DNA of 64,000 nucleotides from Mycoplasma sp. 'Moose RK' (GCF_015708155.1 NZ_JADDYD010000001.1:370001-434000), one strand, 5' to 3'. Numbered from the stretch's first letter, positions 31,610-43,227 are shown. Notes: generated by a model not told the origin, from the letters alone. Numbers and translations are program-made.

Positions 31610-34600
31610 AAATAATGTAAATAAAATTTTTTTAATTTTGTTTTCTTTTTCATCAGTTTTTTTGCAATCAGCGACTTATGAAATGCCTATTTATAATCTT
31701 GAAGTTAAAAAAGAAACAATTTGAGGTGATTTAACCCCAAAAAACGAATATTCTTTAACTAAAACAAATGATAACTTTAATTTTGATCTCGGACAAACAA
31801 ATCATGATTGGAAAATTAGCGTTGGACTTAATAGCTTTTATCACGGCTTTACGGGACAAAACGACATAGTAAAAAATTTTTCTAAAGAATGATTCAGTAA
31901 AGAAAGAAGTTATTTAAGTGGTACTTGTCATAGTGCGGGATATAATTGCGGAGTTGCTAATTGAAGCAAAACTACAATTCCAGATGGGGTCTATAATTTA
32001 AATAACAAACCCAATGATTCAATTTCTGATGATAACTTTGAAATTGAGCTTGAAGATGTTTTATACGGTAAAACCTTGCAAGATTCAGATCAAAAATTTA
32101 CTGATTTTTTTAATTTGTTTAATATTTCGCTTAGAAGCGGTGATTCTTATTATAAATATTTTTATCATGAAGGAATTGATCGTTTGGGTCAGGAATTCAC
32201 TAAATTATTTAATACGCCCCAAACTGGTCAATTTAATTTAACAAATATTAAACTAAATTTTGAATACACAGTTAAAGACAATAAAATTACAAAATTAGCT
32301 GTTACAATTCGTGCCTTTGTTGAATATAAAACTCAAATTGAATTTGAAAATAAAGAAAGCTCCAAATTGAGAGATTATTTTTCAAATCTTCGTAGTTCTT
32401 TTAATTTTGAATTTCCTAAAGGTTATGAAATTTCAACTGATTCTGGTGCTTCTGGAGGCCTTTTTACCGAAAAACCTACTAAAACTCATACAGATACAAA
32501 CGCTAATAATTTAAAATCAAATAAAGAATATTTTGAAGAAAAAATTAATCAATGATGAAATCAAAACAAAAAGCAAAATAGTGATGAAAATCCTTATAAT
32601 GTAAAATATAGTTACAATACTTGGTCTACTTCAAAAAATCCAGCAGATTTTTGAATCGAATTTGACCATCCACTCGATAAAAATCGCCAAAAATTTTATA
32701 TTGTAAATTACGACACACCCGATAAATTCCCAACTTTTTGGAAACCAACACCCTTTTTATTGCAAAAAGAATTTTCTTCACGTCTTGAACTAATTCCTTC
32801 GCAAGTTTGAAAATATGACAGCGACCTTAAAGGATTGGTAAAACAAAAAGCTGAACGTAAAAAGGATGAAGAGGCGAAAAAGGAAGAACAAGAAAAAAAC
32901 CAGGGAAACAACATTTATGGGGGCAAGTTTGAATTTGTTGGTGATGTGAAAGTTAAATTTAATGCTGCAAAAGATGAAAGTGAAGTTTTGTTTATAAATG
33001 GGAAAAAAGTAGATGTATTAGATAATCAATTTGAAACAACACTTCAAGATTTAAGATTAGAAAAAAAAGAAAATGGTGGAACTAATCAATATAGAATTGA
33101 AATTAAAAAATTTAAACAAGACAAAAAAGAAATTGAAAAATCTTATTCAATCGATTTAGTTACAAAATCAGTTGTTAACATACTTCAGGGAAAATGATTT
33201 GGTTGAGACCCAGAAAAAAATTTAAATCAGAAAAAATTAATATCCCAATATCTTTTAGACGATTCAGGAAATCCAATTATCGGCGAAAACGGCGAAAAAT
33301 TAGAAAATCCAGAATATGATCCAAATATTGACCCACAAACTGGAACAAAAAAACAAATTTTATGGGTAAAAAACAACGGCTCTGATTTAGCAGATAATAT
33401 TTTTTATAAAGACAATGCTATTAGGGAAAATGGCTTTATTGCCGAGGCCGCAGTTGCTGGAAAAGGGATTAATTTAATATTTTCGCAAAACTTCCAAGAT
33501 AATAAAGCAACAATTAAAAAATTTAAAATTAATCAAAATCAGAAAAATCAATTATCACTAGCAGCAAACACAAGTCAATATTCTAGTGATTCCTCTGGCA
33601 AAGAAATAAAAATCAATAATAATGAAAATGATTATTTTTCGGATTCTGGACTTTGACTTTTTCGGGTAGGATATGAAAGCGACCAGCAAGCGTTTAAATT
33701 ATTTTTAATTGGTGATAATGACAATACTAAATTATTTTCAGATATTGTTAATTCCAATATATATATTCCTTTTTGGTATTCAGTTGCTGGAAAAAATTTA
33801 GAAAAATATTTAAAACAAATTCGCGGGTTTAACCAAAAATATATCAAAGATTTATCATATGAAAAAATTATGGCTCATTGAAAATCTTATATTAATTATA
33901 AACTAGATAAAGGCGAAATTCTTGACCCAGTTAGTCAAGAAATTACTAAAAGAATTGACAATGCTCTTGGGAATTATTTACAAAATTTAAATTCACTTAA
34001 TTTTGATAACAACCAAAAAATTCAGCTAAAAAATTTAGATTTTAAAGATTTAGAAAAATATTTAAATCAAGAACAGAAAGATAAATTAAAAGAAATTGAA
34101 TTTAGCCCATTTAAATATAACAATAATTGAAGTTTTGAAATTAATTCTGACTTAGCAAAATCACTAAATTTGCCAAATTCGCATTTTGAATTTCCTGGAT
34201 TAAAAACCCAAAACGAACTTGAAGAATTAAAGAAAACTAAAACTGAAATTGAAATTCCTGATTTTGAGTCAAAACTAAAAGATTTAATTGATAAAAATGC
34301 TTTTGATAATCCTGATAATTTGGTAAATAAAGTATCAGTTTTGATAAATTCAGAAACAAAAAATCCAAATATTGTTCTAAAAATCGATTCAACAAAAAGT
34401 GGCGAGCTAAAAATTAAACTTTTAACTGATGATAAGCACTTTATAAAAAAAGACCAATATAAATTTAATTTAAAACAAATGCAGCAAAGTGCTCAAGATA
34501 ATTACGATATTTTTAATGTTTTGCCAAAAAACTTTAAAATTAATTTAAACGGAATAACCGATCCGATAAAAGCAAGCGATTATATTAAAGAGCAAATCGA

Positions 34601-35228
34601 GAAAATTTCGGCCGGAAAACTAAATTTTGGTGGTAATTACCAATTTGACCCAAAACTTTTAAATCAGCCAGAACTTTTTAAAATTTTTCAAGGTGATTTA
34701 AAAACTGCAAAAAGCCAGGGAAATTTAGCGCTATCAGGAATTAGCTTACCAGGATATATTAATTTAGAAATTGCAAATGTTGTTCCGAATATTAGGAACC
34801 CAAAAGAGTCTAATTTGTCAAAAATTAAGCTCGAAAATATCAAAATTAATTCTAAAGACCCAAAAATAATTGCAGAAGAGTTAAAAAAACAATTAAATAA
34901 ACAACTAGCGCCTTGAGGACTTAATTGAGAAGAATACTTAACTCCACTAGAATTTGATAATATTCTCACAAAAATTAGGCATAATAAAATTTCGGAAATT
35001 ACTTTTAAACCGGGGAATTTTTTGACTCAAGGAGATTTAAAATTCAAAGTTGAAAATTTTGATTTTGAGCCTTATAAATTCGATTTAGAAAATTTAGAAA
35101 ATAGTAAAAACTTTCTGGAAAATCCCAAAAATCTTTACTGATTTATTCCTGTTAGCGTTGTTGTTTTAGGAATTTTAAGTTTTGGTATCTGATTTTTAAT
35201 TCGGAAAAAATTCAAAAAGTTTAATTAA
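31599..35228 (+). CDS. Large ICE surface protein (Mbov_0399-like)
   Basis: 1209 residues with many TGA Trp codons. The N-terminal signal KIFLILFSFSSVFLQSA and the C-terminal membrane anchor YWFIPVSVVVLGILSFGIWFLI followed by RKKFKKFN give a type I topology. Between them lies a very large extracellular part with a charged coiled coil near residues 410-435. No enzyme motif. As the last gene of the transfer operon it probably acts in cell-cell contact or substitutes for missing outer channel parts; this is inference. A bidirectional terminator follows. Confidence 0.78.
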
Positions 35229-35230
35229 TA

Positions 35231-35257
35231 AAAACCACCCAAAAAGGTGGTTTTTAT
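35231..35257. terminator. Bidirectional terminator between converging ICE operons
   Basis: AAAACCACC (35231-35239) pairs with GGTGGTTTT (35246-35254), loop CAAAAA, with T-runs on both strands. It separates the plus-strand surface-protein gene from the minus-strand lipoprotein gene. Confidence 0.8.
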
Positions 35258-35261
35258 TAAC

Positions 35262-36932
35262 TTAACTTACTTTTGTTTCTTTTGGAAGTTCTTCTTTTGT
35301 TTCTTTTGTTTCTTTTGTTAGTTTTTCTTTTTCAATTTCTTTAGTTTTTTCTGGCTTTACTACCGACGAATTTGATTCATCATAATATTCATTGTCGATT
35401 TCAGGATCAGCTTTAAATTGGATTCCGTATTTATCTTGATAGTTTTTTAGTCACTGCCCTCAAGCTTTTTGCCCAGCTTTTTTGGCTCCTTGGCGTGCTT
35501 TTTCTTTAAGTTCTTCAGAATAATTATTGCCAATTTTTGCATCTTCTTGAGTTGGTAGATCTTGAATTTTGGGTAAAAGGGGTTGAAGGTAGGTGTTGAA
35601 ATAGTTACCAAACTGAATTTTTTTTACTAATTTGGTTAAAGTGTCTAATTTGTTATCAGTTCTTTTTAAATTAATTCTTCAAATAATCGGGGCAATTTTT
35701 TGATTGTAGTACTGAATCAAGTCGGCAATCAATGATTGATCGTCTTGGTTATTTGAAGCGTCAATATTAAAAACTAAGTCTTTTCTTAAATTTAAATGGT
35801 TTTTTGGGTTTAAAAAATTAGCAAGTAATGACACAAAAGAAGCAATTGGAAATCTCAACTTACCAGCAAGTTGTTGTCCAATATCTTGATTTTTGTCATT
35901 GATTTCAAAAAGGTATTTTTCAATTGAACCCACAAACTCTAAAACTGATCTTGCACTATCAGCAGCTTGGTGAATTCGTTGCACCCGCATCATAAATCAG
36001 CCAAGTTCATATCATAATTTTTCAGGATTACTAGGTTGATATCTTTTTTCAATATAATAATCATCTCGGAAATAACGCGCAGTATTTATTATTGAATCAT
36101 CATCCGAGAGTAATGGTTTATCAACTGACGAAGGTCAAATTCGTTCATTAGCTAATAAAAAATCAAAAACAATTGCGTATTTTATTGTTTCATCATTAGG
36201 AATTTGGACTTTGTAACGGTCAAGTTCGGGTTTAATTATTGAAAATACTTTGTTTACGTCAATATCACCCAATGACTTTACCTTATCCTTATCAGTTAAA
36301 TCTTCATTAAAATCATAAGTTGATTTGCCATTCATTTTTTTTATAAAGTCTTCATATGATTTTCGCAGGCCTTGTTTTCAAACTTCGACTTCACCAGGAT
36401 TTTGGTATGATTGATAATCAACTAAATTGCGATTATAATATCCTCTAATTTTTTCATAAAAATAATCAAGTCTTTTTAAATATTCTTCTTTATTATATTT
36501 ATAAGTATTAAATCCTTTTTTCTTTAGATATTCAGGAATTGACTGTAAAAAGTATCAATAAGGCAAAAGTCCATATTTCCCGGTTCCGCCTTTATTTGGA
36601 ATAAAACTAGCTTCAGGAATTTCTTCGGTGTAATTTTTTTCAACATTAAAGCGATTTTTTGCTTCTTTTGGGTTTTTCTTTTGTCCGTTAAATCCTAAAA
36701 CCGAATTAGTAATTGTATCGGAATTTTCTTCTAAAATTGGATTTCCAGCAACTGGATTTGCAGATTTTGGGTTATAACTACCCGGGGTAGGAACGAGCGA
36801 TTTAGAAATATGTTTTTGCATTTCTTGATAAGGCTGAAAACAAGAAACTAACAAAGTTGGCGCTAATGAAAAACTAGTACTTAATAATAGAATTTTTTGT
36901 TTTTTCAATTTTTTATAGATCAAATGCAACAT
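35262..36932 (-). CDS. ICE-encoded lipoprotein
   Basis: 556 residues. The start at 36932 (MLHLIYKKLKKQ) is chosen because GGAG lies seven bases upstream; the ATG 12 bases earlier would put that ribosome site inside the gene. The lipobox is LLVSC (Cys ~28). The mature part is soluble and charged. It ends with a short KET repeat (two units before KEELPK) and KETKVS. It overlaps the small membrane-protein gene by 20 bases. A near copy with four KET units is at 49,815-51,497. Between the copies a central stretch (residues ~235-285) differs sharply while both sides are almost identical, which looks like recombination. Function unknown. Confidence 0.82.
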
Positions 36933-37242
36933 AAAATACTCCATAAATTAAACAAGCTATAATTAAAAAATAAAAATAAGTTAAATTTCGTTTGCGCTTT
37001 GCTGTTTTAGAAATAAAAGCTTTTATTCTGTTTGTTTGCTTAACTTTTGTAATATAAATTCCAAAACTAGACCAGAATATCAATGAGAAAATTGCACCAA
37101 TTAAATGCCCAATTTCCATATTTCTCTCCTTACATCTTCATTTTTAGTTTCTTTTTGTTTTTATCTTTTTCTTCTTCTGGTTTCTGCTTTGCTTTATCTC
37201 AAACAGAATTTGAATGATTTGATTGGTTAGTATTTTTTTGCA
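35280..37242 (-). repeat. Long inverted repeat, copy A (partner 49,506-51,494)
   Basis: This covers the lipoprotein, the small membrane protein and the tail of the Mbov_0400-like gene. It is almost identical, in opposite orientation, to 49,506-51,494, apart from a divergent patch near 36,060-36,220 and the KET repeat number. Confidence 0.8.
36913..37119 (-). CDS. Small two-segment membrane protein of the ICE
   Basis: 68 residues: MEIGHLIGAIFSLIFWSSFG begins one membrane helix, a basic loop (KVKQTNRIKAFISKTAKRKRN) follows, then a second helix (YFYFLIIACLIYGVFYVAF). The ribosome site is AAGGAGAG. An identical protein is encoded at 49,628-49,834 and a truncated relative at 52,821. Always between a Mbov_0400-like gene and the lipoprotein, so the three form a module. 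Function unknown. Confidence 0.8.
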   Translation of the reverse strand: MEIGHLIGAIFSLIFWSSFGIYITKVKQTNRIKAFISKTAKRKRNLTYFYFLIIACLIYGVFYVAFDL

Positions 37243-38269
37243 AGTTTTCTTCAGCTTGAATTACTAATGAAGTTTTAAATCTTTCATTTTCTATTTTTTT
37301 TAAAATATCGTTAAATTCAAATTCTAGGTGATTAAAATCAAAAACATCAATTTGATTATTATCTTTTTGCATTATTAATTTGAATATTTTAAAATTGTCT
37401 AGATCAAGACTTAAATTACTTTCAACAAACCAATTTATCATAAATTCAAAGTCGTTTTTTTGTAACTCATCTGTTAATTTATCATAATCAATTATTGATT
37501 TAGTAATTACTTTTGCATCAATATTAATTGGTATTATTGGCTCTTCTAATGAATTATATTGCTTGATAATCTCCATTGAATTAAGACCATTTTGAATGAA
37601 TTTATTTTTCTTAATTCATTTTAATAAAGGTCAATGAATTTTTTCTTCCTCGTATTCTTTCTTAGCAAGTGATAAATTATTTCTCAAAAGATTGAGATTT
37701 TGAGAGTCTCTTTCTTTTTGCAAACCTTCTTTTTTAAATTTGATTTCGGGCGATTTTGAAGAATTATTATAGTCTTTTTTAAGATGCCAATCGCTAGCAT
37801 ACAATACTTTTGAAGTGGCTTTTTGAATTTTTTCATCATAATCCACTTGTGTAAGCACTACAAACGGTGGTCTTTGATTTAAAAAAGAATTGATAGTATT
37901 GAAAATTTTATTTACATAATAATAATCTAATTCCTGAGTGTCCCAAATTTTAGTTTGATTTTTCTTTAAAAACTTTTCCAAGTCATCTTTGTCTATATAA
38001 AAAATTTGGGAGCAATCAAGATATGAGTCCTTTCTAAATAATGTTTTAGGTTTATTTACTTTTGGTATTTCAATCTCACCTTTTAACTTTTTTCTAATTT
38101 CACCGTTTTTTTTATATTTCGAACGCGCTTTGACATAATAGTATAAATCAGTGTTTGAATCATAAAAAACAACAACAGGATGAGCATCTACTGGTTCTTC
38201 AAGACTAGAAAAAATAAGAGAATCATTAAAACTAGTAGGTGTGAATTTCTCTATTAGTTTTTTGGCCAT
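37130..38269 (-). CDS. Mbov_0400-family ICE protein
   Basis: 379 residues starting MAKKLIEKFTP, behind AAAGGGGTG (a GTG nine bases upstream is part of this site). Conserved blocks shared with the two copies in the relic: PVVVFYDSNTDLYYYVKAR near residue 30, then KDSYLDCSQIFYI near residue 80. The C-terminus ends NQSNHSNSVWDKAKQKPEEE then KKLKMKM. No signal or membrane segment. The name follows resemblance to an ICE family of M. bovis. It is divergent from the transposase gene across a 119-bp promoter region. Function unknown. Confidence 0.75.
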
Positions 38270-38388
38270 TTTAAACACCCCTTTGACTAAAATTTATTCT
38301 TAATTAATATAAATTATAATGTGAAAAAAGTTAATTTTTCCTAATTTTTTCTTTTTTTAAAAAAATTTCTATTATAAAATGAAAAATT

Positions 38389-39606
38389 ATGATTTATACA
38401 GAATTAGAAAAAGAAATTTTATTAGCAAACTTAATTGCAAAAGTTAAACAAGAAGATGTAAAATTTTCTCAAAAAATAATTAAAAATTCTGAACAAGGCC
38501 TTCACTCAAAAATTAAACGAAAACTGAAAACTGAATACGGAAAAATTGAAATTGAAATTAATAGATATTGAAAAAAAATTTTAGTAGGTGATGAAAACGG
38601 CGAAGTCATTGGCAAAAAAAGAAAAATTTTCTATTGTGATTTTTTTGAAAAATTAGTGCAAAAAGGAAGAACAATTACTAATTCACTAATTAAAAAAATT
38701 CTGAACCTTTGATACGAAGTTAAATATGGCACAGCAATTTCGCGGATTTTTAATAAAACAATTTCAACTACGTCAGTTAATTTAATATTAAAAAAAATTG
38801 ATACAACTAGCTATTTAGAAAGCTTTCATGAACTAAGTGTTACTCAAAATTATATTAACTTAGCGGTTGATGATAGTTATAGCAAAATCGTTCAAAATCG
38901 AAAAATATTTAAGGTTAAAAATCGAATGCTAGTGTTATATTTAGGCAAAAAAAATGGAAAAGTTTTTGGTAAAACTAATATTCTTGAAGTAAGAAAAACA
39001 AATAGCCCTAGCTTTAGAATTGATCAACTTGCAGAAATTGTTAAAGATACAATTTGGCGTGTTTATAATAAAAATCTAAAAATTATTGTCTATGGCGATG
39101 GGGCAAAATGAATAAAAACACTTGCAAAACAATTAGACGGAATTTATATTTTAGATAAATTCCACCTATTAAAAAAGTTATCCGATTTAGTATCTTTAAA
39201 GAATAATAGCTCGTTAAATCGTATTTTGTTTAAAGATAAATTCCCACAACTTTATCAAAAATTATTAGGTTATTTTGAAAAAAATCAAGGTGATAAAGTT
39301 GTTTTTAAACTTCGTCAAATAATAAAATATCTTGAAATTATAGCAACAAAAAATCCTTGACTTTTTAGTAGGATCAGACAAAAAATCGAAGAAGTTGAAG
39401 ACTTTTTACGCTATGTAATGTCTAATTCAGCTGCAGTTAGTCAATTATTTTTATTTCAGAATGCAAGTAGTTATACCGAAAGTTTTGTTGCAAATTTAGT
39501 TAAATATAATACAAAAATTAAATACTCAACTTATTCGTTTGGTCGTTATTTTAATAATTTAAATTTACATCACAAGAAAATTAATACAAATTTGTTATTA
39601 GTTTAA
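38389..39606 (+). CDS. Mutator-like DDE transposase of the ICE (UPF0236/Mbov_0401 type)
   Basis: 405 residues with Trp TGAs. Catalytic residues can be placed: first Asp in NLAVDDSYSKI, second in IIVYGDGAKW followed by LDKFHLLKKL, and the Glu in SSYTESFVANLV before the SFGRYF-type tail. This is the pattern of UPF0236/ISLre2 enzymes, which mycoplasma ICEs use for excision and random integration. It agrees with the 9-bp target duplication. TATAAA at 38373-38378 lies only 10 bases before the ATG and no ribosome site is visible, so the mRNA may be leaderless. It is absent from the relic at 48.1 kb. Confidence 0.9.
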
Positions 39607-39737
39607 AGTTTTTTTAAAATGTTAGTTTTTGGAATTTTATATATATTACTATGTAATATATACTTTCTTAAGTAAGTCAAAAATCAAAAAAAAAGTAAAT
39701 GCTGTTTTTTATGGAAATAAAAAAAAACTATAAAATT

Positions 39738-39861
39738 TACTAATTATCATTGATAATTAGTAACAGCATAAAAAAGGAATGCCTTTTCGTTAGAAAAATC
39801 TAGGCATGCCTGCCTATTAAAGGGTAATTAAAAAGACAAAGTCGGAAAATTACCCTTTAAT
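39738..39861. repeat. Structured ICE right-end region
   Basis: TACTAATTATCA-T-TGATAATTAGTA (39738-39762) is a perfect palindrome. ATTAAAGGGTAATT (39816-39829) pairs with AATTACCCTTTAAT (39848-39861). Between them are AGGCATGCCT and further short inverted repeats. The same blocks recur in the relic (48,180-48,323). Candidate transposase-binding or transfer-origin DNA. Confidence 0.55.
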
Positions 39862-40406
39862 GTTCTACCACAAAGGAAATAAAAAAAAGTTTTGTTATTG
39901 ATTTTTTTGTGATAAAATAATGAATATCAGGATCGAATCACAAATTTTTTTACCTTACGTGCCTTTGTTTTTAAATTTTCAAGTCGAGAATCTGAAGTTG
40001 AAAGCGAAGGCTTTTGTGATTTTGAAATCACTTCTGGTCTAGTTAGTGGAATATCGATTTGTTTTTTGGCACCTGGGTCCACAGGTGCGGTTTTCTCAAT
40101 TTCTTTTTTAGTTACTTTTGCTTCTTTTTGGGGTAATTTTTCAGGAAGTGGGCTAACTTCTGCAGGCGGAGCAACTATAAGTTTCTCAGTTGGTCTGATT
40201 TCAGTTATCGGGTTTTCTTGTCCAGTTTTATTACCATTTTTTTCAATTGTTGAAGGATTATGTTGTCAATATCTGATTGGGTTTGATTCAAAATTGAGGC
40301 TTTGAAACTGACTAAAACCAACACTGACACCTGCAACGACAAGAGGAAAGACAGCAACTAGGATTAGTTGCTGTCTACGCGTAATTTTTCGTATGAAATT
40401 AGCCAT
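39828..40406 (-). pseudogene. 5' part of MIB gene severed by the ICE
   Basis: It starts at the ATG at 40406 behind AAAGGAG, with TATAAT at 40448-40443. It encodes MANFIRKITRRQQLILVAVF, one anchor segment, a Pro/Lys/Glu-rich linker and RLENLKTKA before the ICE junction at 39959-39967. Reading continues about 43 codons into ICE DNA to TAA at 39830-39828, making a 192-residue truncated hybrid. The genuine continuation is 18,214-19,874. The promoter and start are intact, so a short anchored fragment may still be made. Confidence 0.88.
39936..39967 (-). repeat. ICE right end: terminal inverted repeat and target duplication
   Basis: 39936-39958 is the inverted partner of the left end (mismatches only at positions 5 and 6). 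GTGCCTTTG at 39959-39967 is the second target copy. Confidence 0.88.
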
Positions 40407-40475
40407 GAGTTTTACTCCTTTCATATAAAAGATTTAATTTATATTATACAAAAAAAAGCAAAAACATTTACAAAA

Positions 40476-41144
40476 CTATTTGCTTGCAAGATCATCAAGG
40501 ATTTTGAAAACAAAATTAATTGCTTTTTGGGCGCCATTTTTAATTGCAAAATTGACTTTTTCAAGGTCAAAATTTGCTTCAATTTGATCACTTGGATATT
40601 TTATACAATAAAATTTAAGGTCATTTTTCCTACTTATTTGCGCGAAAGCAAATGCCTCCATGTCAAAAAAGTCAACAAAATTAAAATCAACAATCTGTTT
40701 GGAATCAGCGATGAAGCTGTTGGATGAACCAAGAATTCAGGGCTGATTTGCCAGCAAATTGTTGTTATAAAAAGGTGATTCACCAGGCAATTGTCCCAGT
40801 GGATACCAAGGTGTTTTAGCATCAAGAAGGTAAAATTTTTGTGGAAAAACAAGTTGATTTTGTATTTTTGCAAAATCAACTTGCAAATTTGTGCCGCAAC
40901 TCCCATAATTAATTAGATTTTCAATTGCAAATTCTGTAACAACTGCCTGGGCAAACATTGTTGCATTAATAAGGCCAATTCGTGAATTTACATACAAAAA
41001 TTCTTGATTTTTGTATGTAAAAAGTGGCACTTTTGTGCTTAAAATGGTATAATTTTTTACAAAAATTGCGCCATTTTTTTCTAAATTCACAGCCTCATTT
41101 TCATCAGCATAAAAAATTGCAGTCTTAATTTTTGTGCTTTTCAT
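40476..41144 (-). CDS. mtnN: 5'-methylthioadenosine/S-adenosylhomocysteine nucleosidase
   Basis: 222 residues, normal length. MKSTKIKTAIFYADENEA starts the fold. LINYGSCGTN is the purine-site loop, FFDMEAFAFAQ the Met-Glu ribose-binding motif (usually VDMEGAA) and IKYPSDQ the catalytic Asp region. The enzyme cleaves MTA and SAH, removing inhibitory products of SAM-dependent methylation. The start lies inside the 3' end of the nadD-HD gene (20-base overlap), so translation is coupled. Confidence 0.88.
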
Positions 41145-42210
41145 AAAGAGCTTCTTGTTGATTAGAATTTGCTGAATATTGGTGTTTTTTAGCAGCTTTT
41201 TGAACAAGAATTTTAAATGCTTGTTCCAAATCTTGCTTTGCAAGTTGGCGTAAATTTTGGATTCCAAAAAATTTGCGACCACGAGCAAGTTTGTCTGCTA
41301 CATAAATTGCTTTATCAAAAATTGACATTTCAAAACAAAGACTTGTGTGGCAAGAAATTGCATAAATTACCTCTTTATATGGTAAAAAATAGACGTTTTC
41401 AAGTCAAATTGCCGCTGAAAGTTGGTGCAATTGATAATCTTCAAGATGGGTGATTTCTTGATTTTGGCTTTTGAGAAATTCAAGGTGCTTTTCTCTTGGC
41501 CAAGTTTTAGTAAGATCATGAAAAAGTCCAGAAAAATAAGCTAATTTTGAGTTTAAATTATAAATTAAGGCGTATTCTTTGGCTAATTTTGCAGTATTTC
41601 TTGAATGAATCAAGCGCTTTGAATTACCAACAAAACTTTCTAAAATTGAATCTGCATAAAGGAAATTTTTACCAATATATTTCTGAACCTTCAAATCAAG
41701 CCCACTAAAATCACCCTTGCGAATTTCAGAAGAACTAAAATTTGGTAAATTGACTGGCAAAATCAAGGCATTGTAGCGTTTGACAAGACTAATGTTTGGA
41801 AAACCTTTACGGGCAAAAACAACAAGTTGGACTTTCTCAAGAATTTCCTTGTAATTTTTTCAAGCTTTGAAAGTTTTGAGATTATCAGAACCAATAATTA
41901 AAAAAATCTGACAATTTGGATATTTTTTATGAAAAAAATTCACAGTGTCAATTGTGTAACTGACTTTTTTGGCTTTGATTTCAAAATCACTGACAGTTGA
42001 TTTTGGAATTTCTATCAATTTGAGCATCTCAAAACGGTGTTCGGCTGCAATGTTATTTTTTTTGCGTTTCTTTAGTGGGTTAAGGTAATTTGGTACAAAA
42101 AAAAGTTGATCAACATTTAAAAAATCAATTGCCCGTTGGGCAATTTCAACATGAGCTCGGTGAACTGGATTAAAAGTACCACCATAAATTGCAATTTTTT
42201 TAAAATTCAT
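41125..42210 (-). CDS. nadD: Nicotinate-nucleotide adenylyltransferase fused to HD (YqeK-like) phosphohydrolase
   Basis: 361 residues. N-terminal NadD: IAIYGGTFNPVHRAH (residues 6-20; GGTFxPxHxGH-type nucleotide site), IIGSDNLKTF, and SSSEIRKG near residue 171. C-terminal HD domain from residue ~195: HSRNTAKLAKEYA, YFSGLFHDLTKTW (the HD pair), ISCHTS and DKAIYVADKLARGR. The first part makes NAD precursor from NaMN and ATP; YqeK-type domains hydrolyse dinucleotides such as Ap4A. The fusion is usual in mycoplasmas. The start is two bases after the HAD gene. Confidence 0.92.
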
Positions 42211-42212
42211 TT

Positions 42213-43133
42213 TTAATAATCGACACTGCCAACAACAACAGATCAACGAAGTTCCTTAATTTTCTTTGATTTTTGAATTTCTTTTTGTGGATCCTTTAAA
42301 AAGCGTCTGATGTAATCGCCAACACCGCCCTCGCGATTAGTCTTTTTTAAAATGACTGTTGCATGTTTTTTTACTTGTGGCGCTGAGTTTTTCATTGCAA
42401 CTGAGATTGTTGCAATTGAAAACATGCCAATGTCATTAAAACTATCACCAATTGAGATAATATGGTCAAGGTCAATTTTGTAATAACGTGAAAGCATCGA
42501 AACTGCTTTGGATTTATTGACTCCAATTGCCGTCATATCAAAAACATAGGAATTATTTTCACCCTTGGATCAAGCCGAAAATTCACCTAAATCACCAAAA
42601 CGACGTTCTAAATAGAGCTTAAAATCAGCAATGTTTGTTGATTTTTTTGTGTCCAAAATCAAACAAGTTGGTCGCAAAGGAATTTTATAAAAATTTAGAC
42701 CAGGTTTTAAGTTTGGAAGATGATCAAAACCAAAAATCTTTTCAAGATCAGAATCACGCTTTTTAATTTTCGCTCATCCCGGACCCTCAATTGCAATATT
42801 TGTGATCTCACTTTTCACACGTTTGTCACCAACAATATAAAGAATATCATTAAGATTTATGTAATTAATAGTGGGAACAAAATCGTTATCAGTTGGATTA
42901 TGAACAAAGGCACCATTAAAATTAGCAACAATCGTATTGAGACCAAGTCGATCATAAATAGGTTTTGTTGACCTTCAAGGTCTTCCCGTCAAAATACAAA
43001 CAATATGACCTAATTCAATTGCACGTTTAATTTCACTTTCAGTATCGGGGTGAATATCAGATTTGCCACTATCTGACAAAACTGTACCATCAAGATCTAA
43101 AACAAAAAGGAAACGTGTTTTTGAAGTTTTCAT
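42213..43133 (-). CDS. Cof-type HAD-IIB sugar-phosphate phosphatase
   Basis: 306 residues with Trp TGAs. Motif I is VLDLDGTVLSDSG near residue 12, motif II ILTGRPW, motif III the Lys in NKSKAVSMLSRYY, motif IV ISIGDSFNDIGMF. These are diagnostic of Cof-like phosphatases, which act on sugar phosphates, flavin or nucleotide substrates; the substrate cannot be read from sequence. It heads the unit HAD, nadD-HD, mtnN. Confidence 0.9.
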
Positions 43134-43227
43134 CTAAAAAATTTTATCACAAAAGTGGTTTTTTCAAAATGAAAAAGGCAGCCTAAAAAATTTGCAATCA
43201 AAAACCCTTTGAAAAAAAGGTAAATTA

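Larger units (their letters stand above)
19875..39958. mobile_element. Mycoplasma integrative conjugative element, 20,084 bp
   Basis: Bounded by a 9-bp target duplication and 23-bp imperfect inverted repeats. Plus-strand genes: putative relaxase, hypothetical, TraG/VirD4, hypothetical, small coiled-coil, pilin-like, VirB6-like, VirB4/TraE, hypothetical, large surface protein. Minus strand: Mbov_0400-like protein, small membrane protein, lipoprotein. At the right end, plus strand: DDE transposase. This is the layout of chromosomal ICEs of ruminant and swine mycoplasmas, which move by a DDE transposase rather than a tyrosine recombinase. No gene is visibly broken, so it may be active. It sits inside a MIB gene. 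Confidence 0.92.

Noticed and set aside
38269..38278. GTG at 38278 as the start of the ICE Mbov_0400-like gene
   Set aside because: It is part of the AAAGGGGTG ribosome site that precedes the ATG in the homologous copy at 51,659.
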